Notes: a model not told the origin generated them from the sequence alone. A stretch of 15,616 nt of DNA from Streptomyces griseus (GCA_943323705.2 CALPIT020000026.1:1-15616), one strand, 5' to 3'. Positions 1 through 15,616 are shown, counted from the first letter of the stretch. Numbers and translations are program-made.

Positions 1-3000
1 AATGCAGGACGTTTTTCATTTAATGTAAAGAGTGGCAGATGTGAAGTTTGTGAAGGAGGTGGTATGCGTGTAATTGAAATGAACTTTCTTCCAGATGTAT
101 TGGTTCATTGTGAAAAATGCAATGGTAAAAGATACAACAGAGAAACTCTCGAAATCAGATACAAAGGAAAATCCATCAGCGATGTTTTGAATATGACTGT
201 TGATGATGCAGTTGAATTTTTCAATGCAGTTCCTTATATCTATCGTAAAATAAAAGTATTGCAGGAAGTTGGGTTGGGTTATATCACACTTGGTCAAAGT
301 GCAGTTACATTAAGTGGAGGTGAGGCGCAACGCGTAAAGCTTGCAACAGAATTAGCCAAGCGCGATACCGGAAAAACTTTTTATATCCTTGACGAACCTA
401 CGACAGGACTTCATTTTCAGGATATCAGTCACTTGCTTGATGTGTTGAACAAGCTCGTTGACAGAGGCAATACTGTATTGGTAATAGAGCATAACCTCGA
501 TATGATTAAAGTTGCAGATCATATTATTGATATTGGACCTGAAGGCGGTGAAGGTGGTGGAAATGTTTTGTTTGAAGGGACACCTGAAAAAATGGCTGAA
601 TTCAAAGGTGGATTTACCTCGAAATACATAAAAGAAGAATTGGCTTATTGCAATCAATAGTTAACGCTGTTGAATAGCAAAACCAAAAGTACACAAGTAA
701 CAAAAAGTACAATTTTAAAAATAGTATTCCAGTTTCTATGTATGATTTTCATAAAATGAATTTTTCCATTGTATAACGAAAATCATTAAGTTGTTATTGT
801 GTGTTAGGTGGATTTTTTATTAAAGACTTAATAACATTTCAATATGGGGAATGCCATCTTCAAGAAATTCATCTCCTGAATTTACAAATCCAAGATCTTG
901 GTAAAACTTATTTAGATAACATTGAGCCCCAATTCGAATGGCTTTTACATGGTATTGTTCAAGTGTTTTTTCAATAGCGAGTTTCATCAGTTCGATTCCG
1001 TAACCATTTCCTCTAAAATCAGGGTTGGTAAGTACTCTGCCGATACTGGCTTCTTCAAATGACAATCCTGGAGGTAGAATTCTGACATAGGCGACTAATT
1101 GATTTTCAATCATGCCCAGAAGATGATAGCTCTTTTGGTCTTTATGATCAACATCGAGATATACGCAATTCTGTTCGACTACAAATACCCGACTTCTCAA
1201 CCAGAGTATATCATAGAGTTCAGTTGTTGTTAATTCATTAAAATGTTTGTAGGTCCAATTTATAGTTGACATCTTTTGTTATTTTAATAACCATACATAT
1301 CCTTCCAACGTTCTTTCAAAAATTTTCTGATTTCTTCTTCTCTTGCATTTTTTTGAGGGGAATAAAATCGCTTTCCTGAAATTTCGGTTGGCAGAAAATC
1401 CTGTAGTACAAAATTGTTTTCGTAGTTATGGGCATATTTATATTCTTTGCCATAATCCATTTGCTTCATCATTTTTGTAGGTGCATTTCTGAGATGCAGC
1501 GGAACAGCTAAATCGCCTTTTTGTTTTACTGTAGCCAATGCTTCTTCAATGGCCATGTAAGAGGCATTGCTTTTTACAGAAGTAGCTAGAAAAACGGCGC
1601 ATTGAGATAGGATAATTCTACTTTCAGGATAACCGATAATATTTACCGCTTGAAATGTGCTGTTGGCCAATAACAATGCATTAGGATTAGCATTGCCAAT
1701 ATCTTCACTTGCAAAAATGAGCATTCTTCTGGCGATGAATTTTACATCTTCACCACCCTCTATCATGCGCGCCAGCCAGTACACAGCACCGTTAGGATCA
1801 CTACCTCTCATACTTTTTATGAATGCAGAGATGATGTCATAATGTTGTTCGCCTTTCTTGTCGTACAAAGCAATTTTTTGTTGGGCAATTTGCATGACGA
1901 GTTCATCGGTAATGGTATTGTCTTTTCCTAAATGATCAGCCACAAGCTCAAGCAGATTCAATAATTTTCTGGCATCGCCTCCAGAGATTCTGATTAAAGA
2001 AGCTGTTTCTTTTAGAATTATTTTTTTTGTTAAAAGGTATTCATCATGTTGGATGGCAGTTTCTAGCAGTTGGTGCATTTGATTTTCATCCAAAGCTTTC
2101 AATACATAAACCTGGCATCTGCTGAGTAAAGCGCTATTGACTTCGAAAGAAGGATTTTCAGTGGTGGCGCCAATTAAGGTGATGATTCCTTTTTCCACAG
2201 CTCCGAGTAAAGCGTCTTGTTGACCTTTGTTGAAACGGTGAATTTCATCGATGAACAAAACAGCGCCATTTTTTGATTTGGCATCTTCAATTACTTCTCT
2301 GATTTCTTTTACACCTGCAGCAATGGCACTGATTGAATAGAAAGGTTTTTCCAATGTATTGGCGATGATTCCTGCAATTGTCGTTTTGCCAACGCCGGGC
2401 GGTCCCCATAAAATTATCGAAGGAATTTTTTTATGCTCAATGGCAGTGCGGAGTATACTTCCCTTGCCGGTCAGGTGTTCCTGTCCAACCAGTTCATCCA
2501 AGGTTTGTGGACGAAGGCGTTCTGCGAGAGGGGGATTGTTCATATAACTAGCTTATGCCTTCAAATCCAACTTGATTTGTAATTCATCAAACTGTTTGTC
2601 ATCAATTGTAGAAGGCGCATCAATCATCACATCACGGCCGCTATTGTTTTTAGGGAAAGCTATGAAATCTCTAATGCTTTCTGAGCCGCCTAAGATAGAG
2701 CAAAGTCTGTCGAAGCCAAATGCGATACCACCATGAGGAGGTGCGCCATATTCGAAAGCGCCTAACAAGAAACCGAATTTATGTTGTTGCTCATGCTCAT
2801 CCATACCTAAAGCCGCAAACATTTTTTGTTGCAATTCTTTCTGGAAAATCCTGATACTACCACCGCCAATTTCATTTCCATTTAATACCATATCGTAAGC
2901 ATTGGCTTTGATATTGGCGTAAGGATGTTTTAAATATTCAGCAGCATTTTCAATAACTGGATTGTTGTTGATCATGGTAGCGATATCACTTGGTTTTGGA

Positions 3001-6000
3001 GAAGTGAAAGGATGATGACGAGCAACCCAGCGATTATCGTCTTCTGCATATTCAAACAATGGGAAATCCAATACCCATAATAATTTGAATTCATCGCTTC
3101 TACGTAATCCTAACTGCTGACCTAAATGTAATCTCAATTCACTGGTGGCTTTTCTAGTTCTTTCTTCAGCGCCGGCCAATATAAATATCATATCACCTGC
3201 TTTTGCATGTAAAGCAGTTGCGATAGCTTTTAGTTTGTCTTCATTATAAAATTTATCTACGCTGCTCTTGAACGTACCATCAGCATTACATTTGATGTAT
3301 ACAAGTCCTTTCATGCCAATTTGCGGACGTTTAACCCATTCAGTAAGTTCATCTGTTTGTTTGCGCGTGTATTCGCTGCAGTTAGGAGCAGCGATGGCAA
3401 TAACTGTTTCCGCTTCATCAAATACTTTGAAGTCAACTCCAGAAATCAATGATGAAATATCTTCGCTGCCAACGAATGTGTGTGAAGGAAATTTCAAATT
3501 ACACAACTTCATGTCGAATCTGATATCGGGCTTGTCGTTACCATAAGTCCACATGGCATTTTCCCAAGTCATTCTTTCAACTTTGTCAGTGTAGTCAATG
3601 TTCTTAACGTCTTTAAAAATTCTTTTTATTAAATTTTCAAACATGTTCAAGATGTCTTCCTGCTCTACAAATGCCATCTCACAATCTATCTGAGTAAACT
3701 CCGGCTGTCTGTCTGCTCTTAAATCTTCATCTCTAAAACATTTCACAATTTGATAGTAACGATCATAACCACTTACCATCAACAGTTGCTTGAAAGTTTG
3801 TGGAGATTGTGGCAACGCATAAAACTGCCCGGGGTTCATTCTGCTGGGTACCACAAAATCTCTTGCTCCTTCAGGAGTAGATTTGATAAGGAAAGGTGTT
3901 TCAATATCCATGAAGTTTTGCTCATGCAAATAATTTCTGCTACTTCTTCCCACTGCATATCTGAGTTCGAGATTTTTTCTAACAGCTTGTCTTCTCAAAT
4001 CCAGAAAACGATATTTCATTCTTAAATCATCACCCCCATCTGTATCATCTTGAATCGTAAATGGAGGTGTAATGGATTTATTGAGAATTGAAAATTCATT
4101 GACAAGAATTTCAATGTCCCCAGTTGGAATGTTGTTGTTTTTATTGCTTCTTTCATTAACGGTGCCATGTACTTGCAACACAAATTCTCTTCCCAAAGGG
4201 TTGGCCTCCAGTTTTTCATTTAATGATTCAGAAAATAGCAATTGGGTAATACCATAACGATCTCTTAAATCAACGAAAGTGATACTGCCGAATTTTCTAA
4301 TGGTTTGAACCCATCCCGAAAGGGTAGTGGCTTTGTTTACATCTGATAATCTTAATTCTCCGCAGGTATGAGTTCTGAACATATTTTGTTGTAAAAATTA
4401 AATAGTAAAAAATTGAAAAAGTATGCAAATATAAGTCAAACAAAAACCTCGAAGAAAGAATGTGTGTTTACATTGTTTCCAATTCGTTTTTATGTTTGGG
4501 TTTCCAAATAAGATAATAAAAACCTAGTAATAAAATTCCCATAGAGAATGGTATTATTGCCAGGTGTTTATATGTGTAGTCGTTAAATAGTGGTTTAGTA
4601 TCAAAACCGAGAAATTCACTGACCATCCAGTAGCTGTTAGCACTAATCCAAACGGTAATAGCCAAGTTATGACAAAGTTCACTCATGAAGTGCCTAGTTC
4701 TCCAGGCAATAACAATTGAAATAATCATTGTTGGGATAATCATTACAATGCCCAAAGGTTTCCAAAACATACACCAGGCAATGTCTTTGAAAAGCCAAAA
4801 AACGATATGGAGGTTTTCCATTTTTCTGTACTGTAGTGGGATTTTATAAATGTTATCATTTTTCATATTGGCGAAGTTAAAAAAAATGAGTAATCCTAAA
4901 ATAAGTTGACCGGTTTAAAATATGGTTCAATTGACTGAGTTAGCTTGAAAATTTGTAAAACTAGATGAACAGACTTTTTTAAGATTGCAATATTGCAATA
5001 TCGCAATATTACGTCTTCTCAACTCGAACAGCCAAATCTTTCCACTAATATTTATTCAGTACCACTAAACTTTCTTCAAGTATATTTTCTGAGCATAAAA
5101 AAACTCTGTTTTGAGAACAGAGTTTTTATTTTATACTTTTTATTTTTTACTTTTTCAACGCTTCAGCCATTGTTTTACCAATGTCTGCAGGGCTTGCCAC
5201 AACATGAATGCCACATTCGCCCATGATTTTCATTTTAGCGGCAGCTGTATCATCAGCACCACCAACGATAGCACCAGCATGACCCATTCTTCTTCCGGGA
5301 GGAGCAGTTTGTCCAGCAATGAAACCTACGACAGGCTTTTTATTCCCAGTTGATTTGATGTAATGAGCAGCTTCTGCTTCCATGCCACCACCAATTTCAC
5401 CTATCATTACAATAGCGTCGGTTTCGTCGTCATTCATTAATAGCTCAACAGCTTCTTTAGTAGTTGTTCCAATAATTGGATCTCCACCAATACCAATGGC
5501 AGTTGAAATACCCAAACCTGCTTTAGCCACCTGATCAGCAGCCTCATAGGTTAGAGTACCTGATTTAGAAACGATTCCAATACGACCTTTTTTGAAGATA
5601 AACCCAGGCATGATACCCACTTTACATTCTTCTGCAGTGATGACGCCTGGACAATTAGGTCCAATTAATCTTGTATTTGTAGTTTTTAAGTAGCTTTTTA
5701 CTTTTACCATGTCCTGAACTGGAATACCTTCTGTAATACACACTACCAAAGCGATTCCTGCTTCAGCGGCTTCCATAATCGCATCAGCAGCAAATGCAGG
5801 TGGAACGAAAATGATACTTACATTGGCTCCTGCTGTTTTAACGGCATCAGCCACTGTATTAAAAACGGGTTTGTCTAAATGTGTGGAACCGCCTTTGCCT
5901 GGTGTAACACCACCAACTAAATTAGTTCCGTATTCTATCATTTGGGTCGCATGAAATGTACCTTCAGTACCCGTAAATCCTTGAACGATTACTTTTGAAT

Positions 6001-9000
6001 TTTTGTTGACTAAAACTGACATTTGGTTGAATTAGCTATTGGTTGTGAATAAAATTTGCGCAAAGATAAGGTTTCATTTGGTAAGTGTAGTTTGGAATTT
6101 GGAATTAGTAATCCCCAATTCCTTAATCCCCAATCCCTTAATCCCCAATCCCCCAATCCCCCAATCTCTACCTCCCCGCTTCCATCATCCTATGCAACTT
6201 CGCATCTTGTAAAAATTCAGAAGCGAAAATGAATTGATTCAGGTTTTTATTTTCTGAGAATATGATGTCTTTACTATTACCGGTCCATTCTTTTTTGCCA
6301 TCCTTCAAATACAAAATGTTATCACCGATTTCCATCACACTGTTCATATCGTGAGTATTGATAATCGTTGTCATTTTATAATCTTTGGTGATGTCTGAAA
6401 TCAGTTTGTCGATCAACATCGATGTTTGTGGATCAAGTCCTGAATTGGGCTCATCACAAAATAAAAATTTAGGATTTAATACAATGGCTCTGGCAATACC
6501 CACTCTTTTTTTCATGCCGCCACTGAGTTCTGCAGGGAATTTCTTATTGCTGCCAATTAAATTCACTCTTTCCAATACTTCATTTACCCTTTTCAATTTA
6601 TCATGCTGTTTGTCCTTGGTAAACATGTCTAGTGGAAACTTGATATTATCTTCTACAGTCATGCTGTCAAATAAGGCAGAACCTTGAAATAACATGCCTA
6701 TCTGTTGACGCAGTAGTTTTCTATCATCTTCACTCATTTGTGTAAAACTAGTCCCATCATAAATGATTTCGCCTTCATCAGGTTCAAACAAGCCTACTAG
6801 GCATTTTTGCAACACCGTTTTTCCGCTACCGCTGGTGCCTATGATTAAATTGGTTTTACCGGTCTCCATTTTATGGCTCACGTCATTCAAAACCAATTTG
6901 TCTCCAAATTTTTTGACAATATTTTTGAATTCAATCATATTATTTTGAGCCCGTTTAAAAAAATTACAATAAAAGCGCAGCAAGAATGTAATCAGCCACT
7001 AATATTAATATACAGCTAACCACAACTGATTTTGTGCTGCTTCTTCCAATTTCCAATGAACCACCATTTACATAATATCCAAAATAAGCAGGAACAGAGC
7101 TTATGATAAATGCGAAAGTATAGGCTTTCATCATGGCGAAAAATACATTGTAGGGTAAAAATAATTCTATTAGTCCCCTGTCATAAGTTTCCGCTGAAAC
7201 AATGCCTGAAGCCACTACAGTAATTCTTCCTCCTGCAATTCCCAGTACCATTGATAAAATAACCAGCATGGGTATCATGATGATTGCTGCTGCAATTTTG
7301 GGCATTACGAGATAAGTTTTAGGGTTGATGCCCATAATTTCGAGTGCATCGATTTGTTCGCTTACTCTCATGTTGCCTAATTCACTTGCGATCTTACTTC
7401 CGATAACTCCCGCTAATACGATACAAATAAGTGTAGGCGCAAATTCAAGAATTACAGTATCCCTTACAATCTGTGGAATTACTGTTTTAGAAATTAGTGG
7501 ATTTACAATTTGATAAGCTGCTTGCACAGCACTTACTGCCCCCATGAAAAAGGAAATGATGACAACAATTCCTAAACTGCCGACTCCAATTTCAGAGCAC
7601 TGGTGCATGAACTCTTTCCAATACAATTTGGGATTTTCAGGTTTGCTGAACATGCCTTTCAACATGAGCAAGTATCTACCGATATGTGTGAAAAAATTCA
7701 TTATAAATTATGTAAGAAGCATTTTCGTTTATGCTATGGGTTTAGGCTTTCTTTTCCACCATTTGCTTTTTTTAACTTCCTCATGAATGCTGGATTTGTT
7801 TTTAGACTGAGCATCCACCACTGCAATAACCACCATGTTATAAATCGAGCGAATAGAGCTTCCCAATTGTAACACATGAACTGGTTTCTTTAATCCTAAC
7901 AGAATCGGACCAATGCTATCAGCTCCACCGATTTCCTGCAATAAGTTATGAGCAATGTTACCAGCTGCAAGATTTGGAAATATGAGCACATTTACTTCTC
8001 CATTCACCAACTCGGTAAATGGATAGTTTTCTTTCAAAATTTCTTTATTGAAAGCAAGCATGCCCTGAATTTCTCCATCACAGATTAATGTAGGGTTTTT
8101 TGTCTTTACAATTTCTCTCGCTTTTCTAACCATGTTGGCTTCTTCAGAATTGCTGCTGCCGAAATTGGAGTACGACAACATGGCTATTTTTGGAACGATA
8201 TTGAAATGGCGAACCTCTTTAGCCACAAGCAAAGTGATTTCTGCCAGTTCTTCTGCAGTAGGATTTAAATTTACCGTGGTATCGGCCAAAAACATGGGTC
8301 CTCTTTTTGTAAAGAGCAGGTACATGCCAGCTAATTTTTTCACACCCTCTTCCATGCCAATAATTTGAATGGCAGGTCTGATGGTATCAGGATAATTCCT
8401 GCTCAGGCCACTGATCATACAATCTGCCTCGCCGGTTTCCACCATCATACAACCGAAGTGGTTTCTGTCTTTCATAGCCTTTAAGGCTTCATAACTATTG
8501 ACGCCTTTGCGATGTCTTTTTTCAAAGAAGATATCGCCGAATTTTTTTCTCGCTTCTTCATGCTCATCATCTTTCGGATTAATGATTGGCATGTCGTCAA
8601 TGTCTATTGAATTCTGTGCGGCAATTTCTCTTATCTTCTTCTCGTTACCTAACAGTAAAGGGTAGCCGATTCCTTCATCCAATACCTGTTGGGCCGCTTT
8701 AAGTATTTTGATATTCTCTGCATCAGCAAATACAATTCTTTTAGGATTGCTTTTCGCTTTGTTGCTGAGAATTCTACTGAGTTGATTGTCTAATCCAAGT
8801 CTTTTATTCAGTTCGATTTCATAAGCATCCCAATCGGTTATATTGATTCTGGCTACACCACTTTCCATGGCTGCTTTTGCAACTGCAGGGGCAACGGTAG
8901 ACAGTAAACGAGGATCAAAAGGTTTTGGGATAATATAATTAGGACCAAAACTGATTGTCTTTTCGTTGTAAGCCAGGTTCACAATGTCTGGAACCGCAGT

Positions 9001-12000
9001 TTTCGCCATTTCTGCCAAAGCCTTTACTGCAGCAAGTTTCATCGCTTCGTTGATCTGCTTTGCTCTCACATCCAATGCACCACGGAAAATATAAGGGAAT
9101 CCTAATACATTATTTACCTGATTTGGATAATCACTTCTTCCTGTGGCCATAATAACATCTTTTCTTGCACCCATAGCAAGGTCGTAAGTGATTTCAGGAT
9201 CTGGATTGGCCATAGCAAAAACAATAGGATGTTTTGCCATAGATTTTATCATATCGGGCGTTACAACATTACCCACACTCAAACCCAGAAACACATCCGC
9301 ATCTTTAAATGCTTTTGCGAGATCAAAGTCTTTGTATTTAGCACTTACACAAAACTTTTTCTTATGCTCTGTAATGTCTTTTCTTCCTTCATATAAAATA
9401 CCTTCTTTATCAAAAACCATAAAATTGGCAGGTTTTGCACCTAAGGATTCATATAGTTCTATACAAGCCATGGCAGCAGCCCCAGCGCCATTAACCACGA
9501 ATTTTACTCTGTCGATTTTTTTCTTTTGAATTTCAAGCGCGTTCAACAATGCAGCTGCAGAAATGATAGCCGTTCCATGCTGGTCGTCATGCATCACTGG
9601 AATATTACATTGCTTTTTTAACTCCTGTTCAATGTAAAAACATTCCGGAGCTTTGATGTCTTCCAAATTAATGCCTCCAAATGTAGGTTCGAGTGCTTTT
9701 ACAATCTGCACAAATTTCACAGGATCGCTCTCATTAATTTCAATATCAAACACATCAATGTCGGCAAATATTTTGAACAAAACCCCTTTACCCTCCATCA
9801 CCGGCTTGCTTGCTGCGGGTCCGATATTTCCAAGACCAAGAACAGCAGAGCCATTACTAATTACACCCACTAGATTTCCTTTAGCTGTATATTTATAAAC
9901 ATCATCAGGATTGGCAGCGATTTCAAGACAAGGTTCGGCAACCCCAGGTGAATAGGCTAGTGATAAATCCCTTTGTGTTTTAGCTTCTTTTGATGGAATG
10001 ACTTCAATCTTTCCGGGTCTTCCTTTTGCATGATATTCCAATGCTTCCTGCTTGCGAAGTATTTTTGCCATATTGAAAAGTAGTTAATCATTAAGTAACT
10101 TGTTCATTGTCACTCAATATATTTGCGGTGCAATTTACTGATTTGGACTGAAGTAAAGATGTTTATATGGGTAAACTTGCTTTGTTGACAAGACCTTCTC
10201 TGTTACTTTCTGTTTCAAAAAATCTGATTTCTCAATAAATCATCCTGAGTATCCCTTTTTCTGATTAAAACAGCTTTATTGTCCTTTATCATTACTTCCG
10301 CAGGTTTCAGTCTGGAATTGAAATTGGAGGCCATCTCAAATCCATAAGCTCCCGCATTGTAAAACACAAGGAGGTCGCCCTCCCTTACTTCATTGAGCGT
10401 TCTGTCCCAAGCAAAAGTGTCTGTTTCACAGATATTTCCCACAACTGTATAGATTCTTTGTACACCTTCGGGATTGGAAATATTTTCAATGTGGTGGTAT
10501 GCATCGTACATCATGGGTCTGATCAGATGATTGAAACCACTATTTACCCCGACAAATACAGTTGCAGGCGTTTGTTTGATAACATTGGCTTTCACGATAA
10601 AATACCCTGCCTGACTGACCAAGTATTTTCCTGGTTCAAACCATACTTCCAGCTTTTTTTCAGTCTCTTCCTCAAATTTTGCAAACGCCTCAGTAACTTT
10701 TTCGCCCAGAAGATTGATATCTGTTTCTTTGTCGCCTTGCTGATAAGAAACTTTGAAACCACTGCCCAAATCGATGTATTTTAGGTTCGGAAAATGAACA
10801 GTCATATTGAACATCACTTCCAATCCCATTAAAAAAACATTGATGTCTTTGATTTCGCTTCCGGTATGCATGTGTATACCTTCAATATTGAGACGAGTGG
10901 TTTTTACTATTCTTTCGATATGGCGAATTTGATGAATAGAAATGCCAAACTTGCTATCAATATGACCAGTTGAAATTTTAAAATTCCCTCCGGCCATAAT
11001 ATGCGGATTCAGCCGAATGCAAACAGGATAACTGTCACTGAATGCATTGCCAAATTGTTCCAGAATAGAGATATTGTCGATGTTGATATTCACACCGAGT
11101 TCTTTGGCTTCAACCATTTCATTGAAGTCGACACAATTAGGCGTAAATAAAATATTTTTCTTGTCGAAACCTGCTAGCAAACCCAGTTTTACTTCATTAA
11201 TGCTAACACAATCAAGGCAGGCACCCATAGAAAGCAAGTGCTTTAATATATTGATATTGGTAAGTGCTTTGCAAGCATAAAAAATCTTTGCATTACAGGT
11301 TGTAAAAGCACTTGTGAGTTTGTTGTATTGCCTTGTGATTTTTTCTGTATCATAAACATAAACAGGGGTTCCAAAATCTATGGCGATTTGATGCAGTGTT
11401 TCGTGAGACAAATTTTCCAAAGCAATTGGGTTTAATATGAAAGATTACTTGCAAAAATAGCGTATAAATAAGAAGCCCGGAGGTTAAGATCCGGGCTTCT
11501 CATTAAAAAAACTTTTTTAATTATTTATGCTTCTTCTTGAGATTGATTTTCTGTTGATTCAGGATTTATTTCAACTTCTGAAGGTGCAGATTCGATTTCA
11601 TCAGCAACAACTTCAGCATCTTCATTATTGAAACTGACTTCGTCCATCACCGTCGCTTTAACCAATTCTTCCATCAGAATTTCATTGATTTTTGGCAATT
11701 CACTTGGACTGTTAATTCCAAAATAATCCATGAAAGATTTCGACGTGCCGTAAATTAATGGCTTGCCAACAGCATCTTCATTTCTGCCGGATATGATTAT
11801 CAAATCTTTTTCCAAAAGTTTTTGAACGGCATAGTCGCAATTTACACCTCTGATAGATTCGATTTCGCTTTTGGTAATAGGTTGTTTGTAAGCAATTATG
11901 GATAATGTTTCCAAAGCTGCAGTTGACAATCGTTTCAGGAATTTATCTCCATTTAGCAATGCCACAGTTTTGTGATATTGAGGCTTGGTAAGAAATTGCC

Positions 12001-15000
12001 AACCACCACCGCTTTGTTTCAGTTCAAAAGCGTAAAATTCAGTATCGTATTTTTCTTTGATGCCTTCGATGGCAGCTTGAATTTGGTCTGGATTAGCTCT
12101 GTCTTCAATAAAACCTAAGGCATTATTAATCAACTCAGTAATTTCTTCGGCAGACAATGCTTTATCACTGGCGAAAATTAAAGCCTCGATGTGTGGTATG
12201 ATTTGAGAGATTTCCATTTTATTAATTTGATAATTTGATGATTTGGAAATTTGATAATGATGGTAATTAATCGTCACATCATCAAATTGCCCCATTACCA
12301 AATTAGTTATTATCCTTGCAAAGCCGCAGCACCACTCACAATTTCAGTCAATTCAGTCGTGATAGCCGCCTGACGTGCACGATTGTAACTGATTTTCAAT
12401 GACTTCAACAATTCGTTTGCATTGTCACTTGCTTTATCCATAGCCGTCATTCTGGCGCCATGCTCACTGGCATTGGCATCTAACACAGCTTTAAAAAGTT
12501 GTGTGTTCAAAATTTTAGGCATCAATTCAGCAATCAAAACCTGTTGATTCGGTTCAAAAATAAAATCAGACTTTCTTTTATTTTCAGTTGAACTTATTTT
12601 CTGTATTGGTAAGAAAGGCTCTGCAATGTAAATTTGTGAAGCCGCATTTTTGAATTCACTGTAAATCACCTCAACGGCATCTATTTCTTTAGCAGCAAAA
12701 GCATTCATGGCATATTTAGCAGCTGTTTGCACTTTTTCAAAACTCAAACCGGTAAAAATATCCCAATACGAATTGATTACATTAAAACCATTTTTAGTAA
12801 AATGCTCAAACCCTTTTTTACCAATTGGTAATATCTGAACATTGCCTTTACGATATTGTTCAGCATATTTCTCGTTTATAGTTTGTTTAGTCAGTTTGAT
12901 AAGGTTGCTATTATAGCCACCACAAAGGCCTCTGTCGCTTGTAACAACAATAATCAATACTTTTTCAATAGGTCTTTCTACAGCTAGGTCCATAGAAACT
13001 TCACCATCACTGCTGCTGACAATATTACTTAACATTTCCTGCAATTTCTTGGCATAAGGACGCATTTGCGTAATGGCATCCTGAGCACGACGCAATTTTG
13101 CTGCGCTCACCATCTTCATGGCCTTAGTAATTTGCTGTGTGCTTTGAACACTTTTTATTCTACTTCTGACTTCTTTTAATGCGCCACTCATATGAAATTC
13201 TATTATGTGTTGAAGATTTGAAGCCCATAAGGACCTCAAATTTTGGTCGCAAAGGTAGGGCAAATGCCAAATAAATCAAGAGATAATTTGGGTGTTTTTT
13301 CAACTTTTGAATTGAAATGCATAAGTAAATTCAAAATTCAAAATTTAAAATTCAAAAATTAATGGCATTTTTCTACTTTTTAATTTTAATTTTTGACTTA
13401 GGCATCAATTATTTGCCTATCTGCGCCATAAACTTCTTTACCTTTGCGACCTGTCAATTTGGCTAATAAAAAACATTAGCATCTTATTTGACAAGAGGTA
13501 ATTACCTTAAAATTAATTGTGTATCTATAAGTAATAAAAATGTTAGGATTTATTTCAAAATTATTCGGAGGCAGTAAAAGTGAAAAGGACGTAAAGAAAT
13601 TATTGCCTCAAATTGCAAAGGTTAAAGAATTTTTTGCAACATACCAGTCGCTTTCCAATGACGAACTTCGTGGCAAAACTGCTGAATTCAAAGCCAGAAT
13701 TAAATCACATTTGACGGCTATTGATAATATTATTTCAGAAAAGAATGAAGCTGCTGAAGCTTTGTCACCTGAAGACATCAGTGGTAAGGATGTTTTGTAT
13801 AGAGAAATTGATGAGCTGAAAAAGCAACGTGATGAAAAAATCGAAGAGGTACTTCTTGAAATTTTACCAGAGGCTTTTGCTGTGGTGAAAGAAACTGGCA
13901 GACGTTTCAAAGAAAACGAAAACGTTGAATCTACAGCTACCGATTTGGATAGAGAATTAGCTGCCAAAAAAGAACACATCACCATTCAAGGCGATAAAGC
14001 CATTTTCAAAAATTCATGGAAGGCCGCAGGAAATATCGTTTCCTGGAACATGGTTCACTATGATGTACAGCTGATTGGTGGTGCTGTTTTACATTCAGGT
14101 AAAATTGCCGAAATGGCTACGGGTGAAGGTAAAACGTTGGTGAGCACATTGCCTGCTTACTTAAATGCATTGGCTGGAGAAGGTGTACATATCGTAACCG
14201 TGAATGATTATCTCGCCAAAAGGGATAGCGAATGGAATGGTCCTATTTTCGAATGGTTGGGCCTTAGAGTAGATTGCATCGATAAACACGAACCCAATAC
14301 AGACGCCCGTCGTAACGCATACAATGCTGATATCACTTATGGTACCAACAACGAATTCGGCTTTGATTACCTTAGAGATAATATGGTGCATCGCCCGGAT
14401 GAAATGGTGCAACGCAAACATCATTTTGCTATGGTCGATGAGGTGGATAGTGTGTTAATCGATGATGCAAGAACACCATTAATCATCAGTGGTCCGGTTG
14501 GACATAGCGATAATACCCAACAGTTTTTTGATTTGAAACCAAGGATTGAAAAATTGTTGGAAGCGCAGAAAAAAGCGACCAATCAATATTTAATTGAAGC
14601 CAAAAAGAAAATTGCTGAAGGTAACGACGATCCTAAAGATGGTGGATTGGCCTTAATGCGCGCTCATCGTGGTTTGCCTAAAAACAGTGCTTTGATAAAG
14701 TTTTTGAGCGAACCCGGCATGAGAGTGAAATTGCAAAAAAGCGAAAATTATTACCTCGCTGATCAGCAAAAAGAAATGCCTAAAGTGGATACAGAATTGT
14801 TTTTCGTAATCGATGAAAAAAACAATTCAGTGGAACTTACAGATCAGGGTATTTCTTTGATTACACGTAACGGCGAAGATCCTGAATTTTTTATCCTGCC
14901 AGATATCGCTACAAAGCTTTCTGCCATTGATAAAACTTCATTGGATGCAGAAGAAAAATTACTCCAAAAAGAAAACCTGCTGAATGAATATTCATTGAAA

Positions 15001-15616
15001 GCAGAGCGTATTCATATTGTTCAACAATTGCTGAAGTCTTACACTTTGTTTGAAAAAGACATCGAGTATGTGGTGATTGATGGCGCAGTGAAAATCGTGG
15101 ATGAGCAAACAGGCCGTATCATGGAAGGCAGAAGATATTCTGATGGTTTGCATCAAGCATTGGAAGCGAAAGAAAATGTAAAGATTGAAGCTTCAACTCA
15201 AACCTACGCCACGGTTACTTTACAGAATTATTTCAGAATGTATCACAAACTCGCTGGTATGACGGGTACTGCGGAAACAGAAGCTGCTGAGTTGTGGAGC
15301 ATTTACAAATTGGATGTGGTAACGATTCCTACGAACGTAAAAGCGATTCGTATTGATGATCAGGATAAAGTATTTAAAACCAAGCGTGAAAAATACAAAG
15401 CGGTAATCGACGAAATTGAATTGCTTCGTGCTGCTGGTCGTCCTACACTAGTAGGTACAACTTCTGTTGAAGTGAGTGAATTGCTTAGCAGAATGTTGAA
15501 GCAGAAAAATATTCCTCATAATGTATTGAATGCGAAACAGCACTCTAAAGAGGCTCAAGTAGTAGCAGAAGCCGGTTTGGCAGGAGCTGTTACCATTGCT
15601 ACCAATATGGCTGGTC

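Overview
The window is AT-rich bacterial chromosome carrying core housekeeping genes. Several signs point to Bacteroidota, and by overall protein look to a Chitinophagia/Sphingobacteriia-type member (the phylum is firm, the class is inference). Start codons lack clear Shine-Dalgarno sequences. Five upstream regions carry a Bacteroidota-type -7 box, TAnnTTTG, always followed by C. SecA has long insertions of the kind seen in this phylum. I see no tRNA, rRNA, CRISPR array, phage gene or insertion sequence.

Layout: (1) 1-660, + strand: 3' end of uvrA (nucleotide excision repair). (2) 820-4382, - strand: aspS (aspartyl-tRNA synthetase), rarA (replication-associated AAA+ ATPase) and an elaA-type acetyltransferase, in that transcription order with 9-11 bp gaps. 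They converge on uvrA across a region that holds a long hairpin. (3) 4468-4866, - strand: an unrecognised small membrane protein. (4) 5147-6022, - strand: sucD (succinyl-CoA synthetase alpha), with its own -7 box and a near-textbook terminator. (5) 6168-10071, - strand: maeB (malic enzyme fused to a phosphotransacetylase-like domain), then an MlaE-type permease and an MlaF-type ATPase of an MCE lipid transporter. (6) 10215-11420, - strand: lysA (diaminopimelate decarboxylase), started by TTG. (7) 11525-13191, - strand: atpG (F1 ATP synthase gamma) then scpB (chromosome segregation), ended by a GC-rich hairpin terminator. (8) 13540-15616, + strand: first 692 codons of secA, divergent from atpG.

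Functionally this is a set of separate housekeeping units, not one pathway. maeB and sucD both act around the TCA cycle (malate to pyruvate; succinyl-CoA to succinate), and MlaEF sits between them. The MCE substrate-binding subunit and all other ATP synthase subunits are absent from the window.

The least ordinary content is non-coding. Four intergenic regions hold short tandem arrays of 7-8 bp units, most with inverted copies so that the tract can fold back. One of them is G-rich on the transcribed-sense strand. The divergent atpG/secA promoters share an identical 13-bp core, and both predicted mRNAs start with a stem-loop. I found no convincing new multi-gene system.
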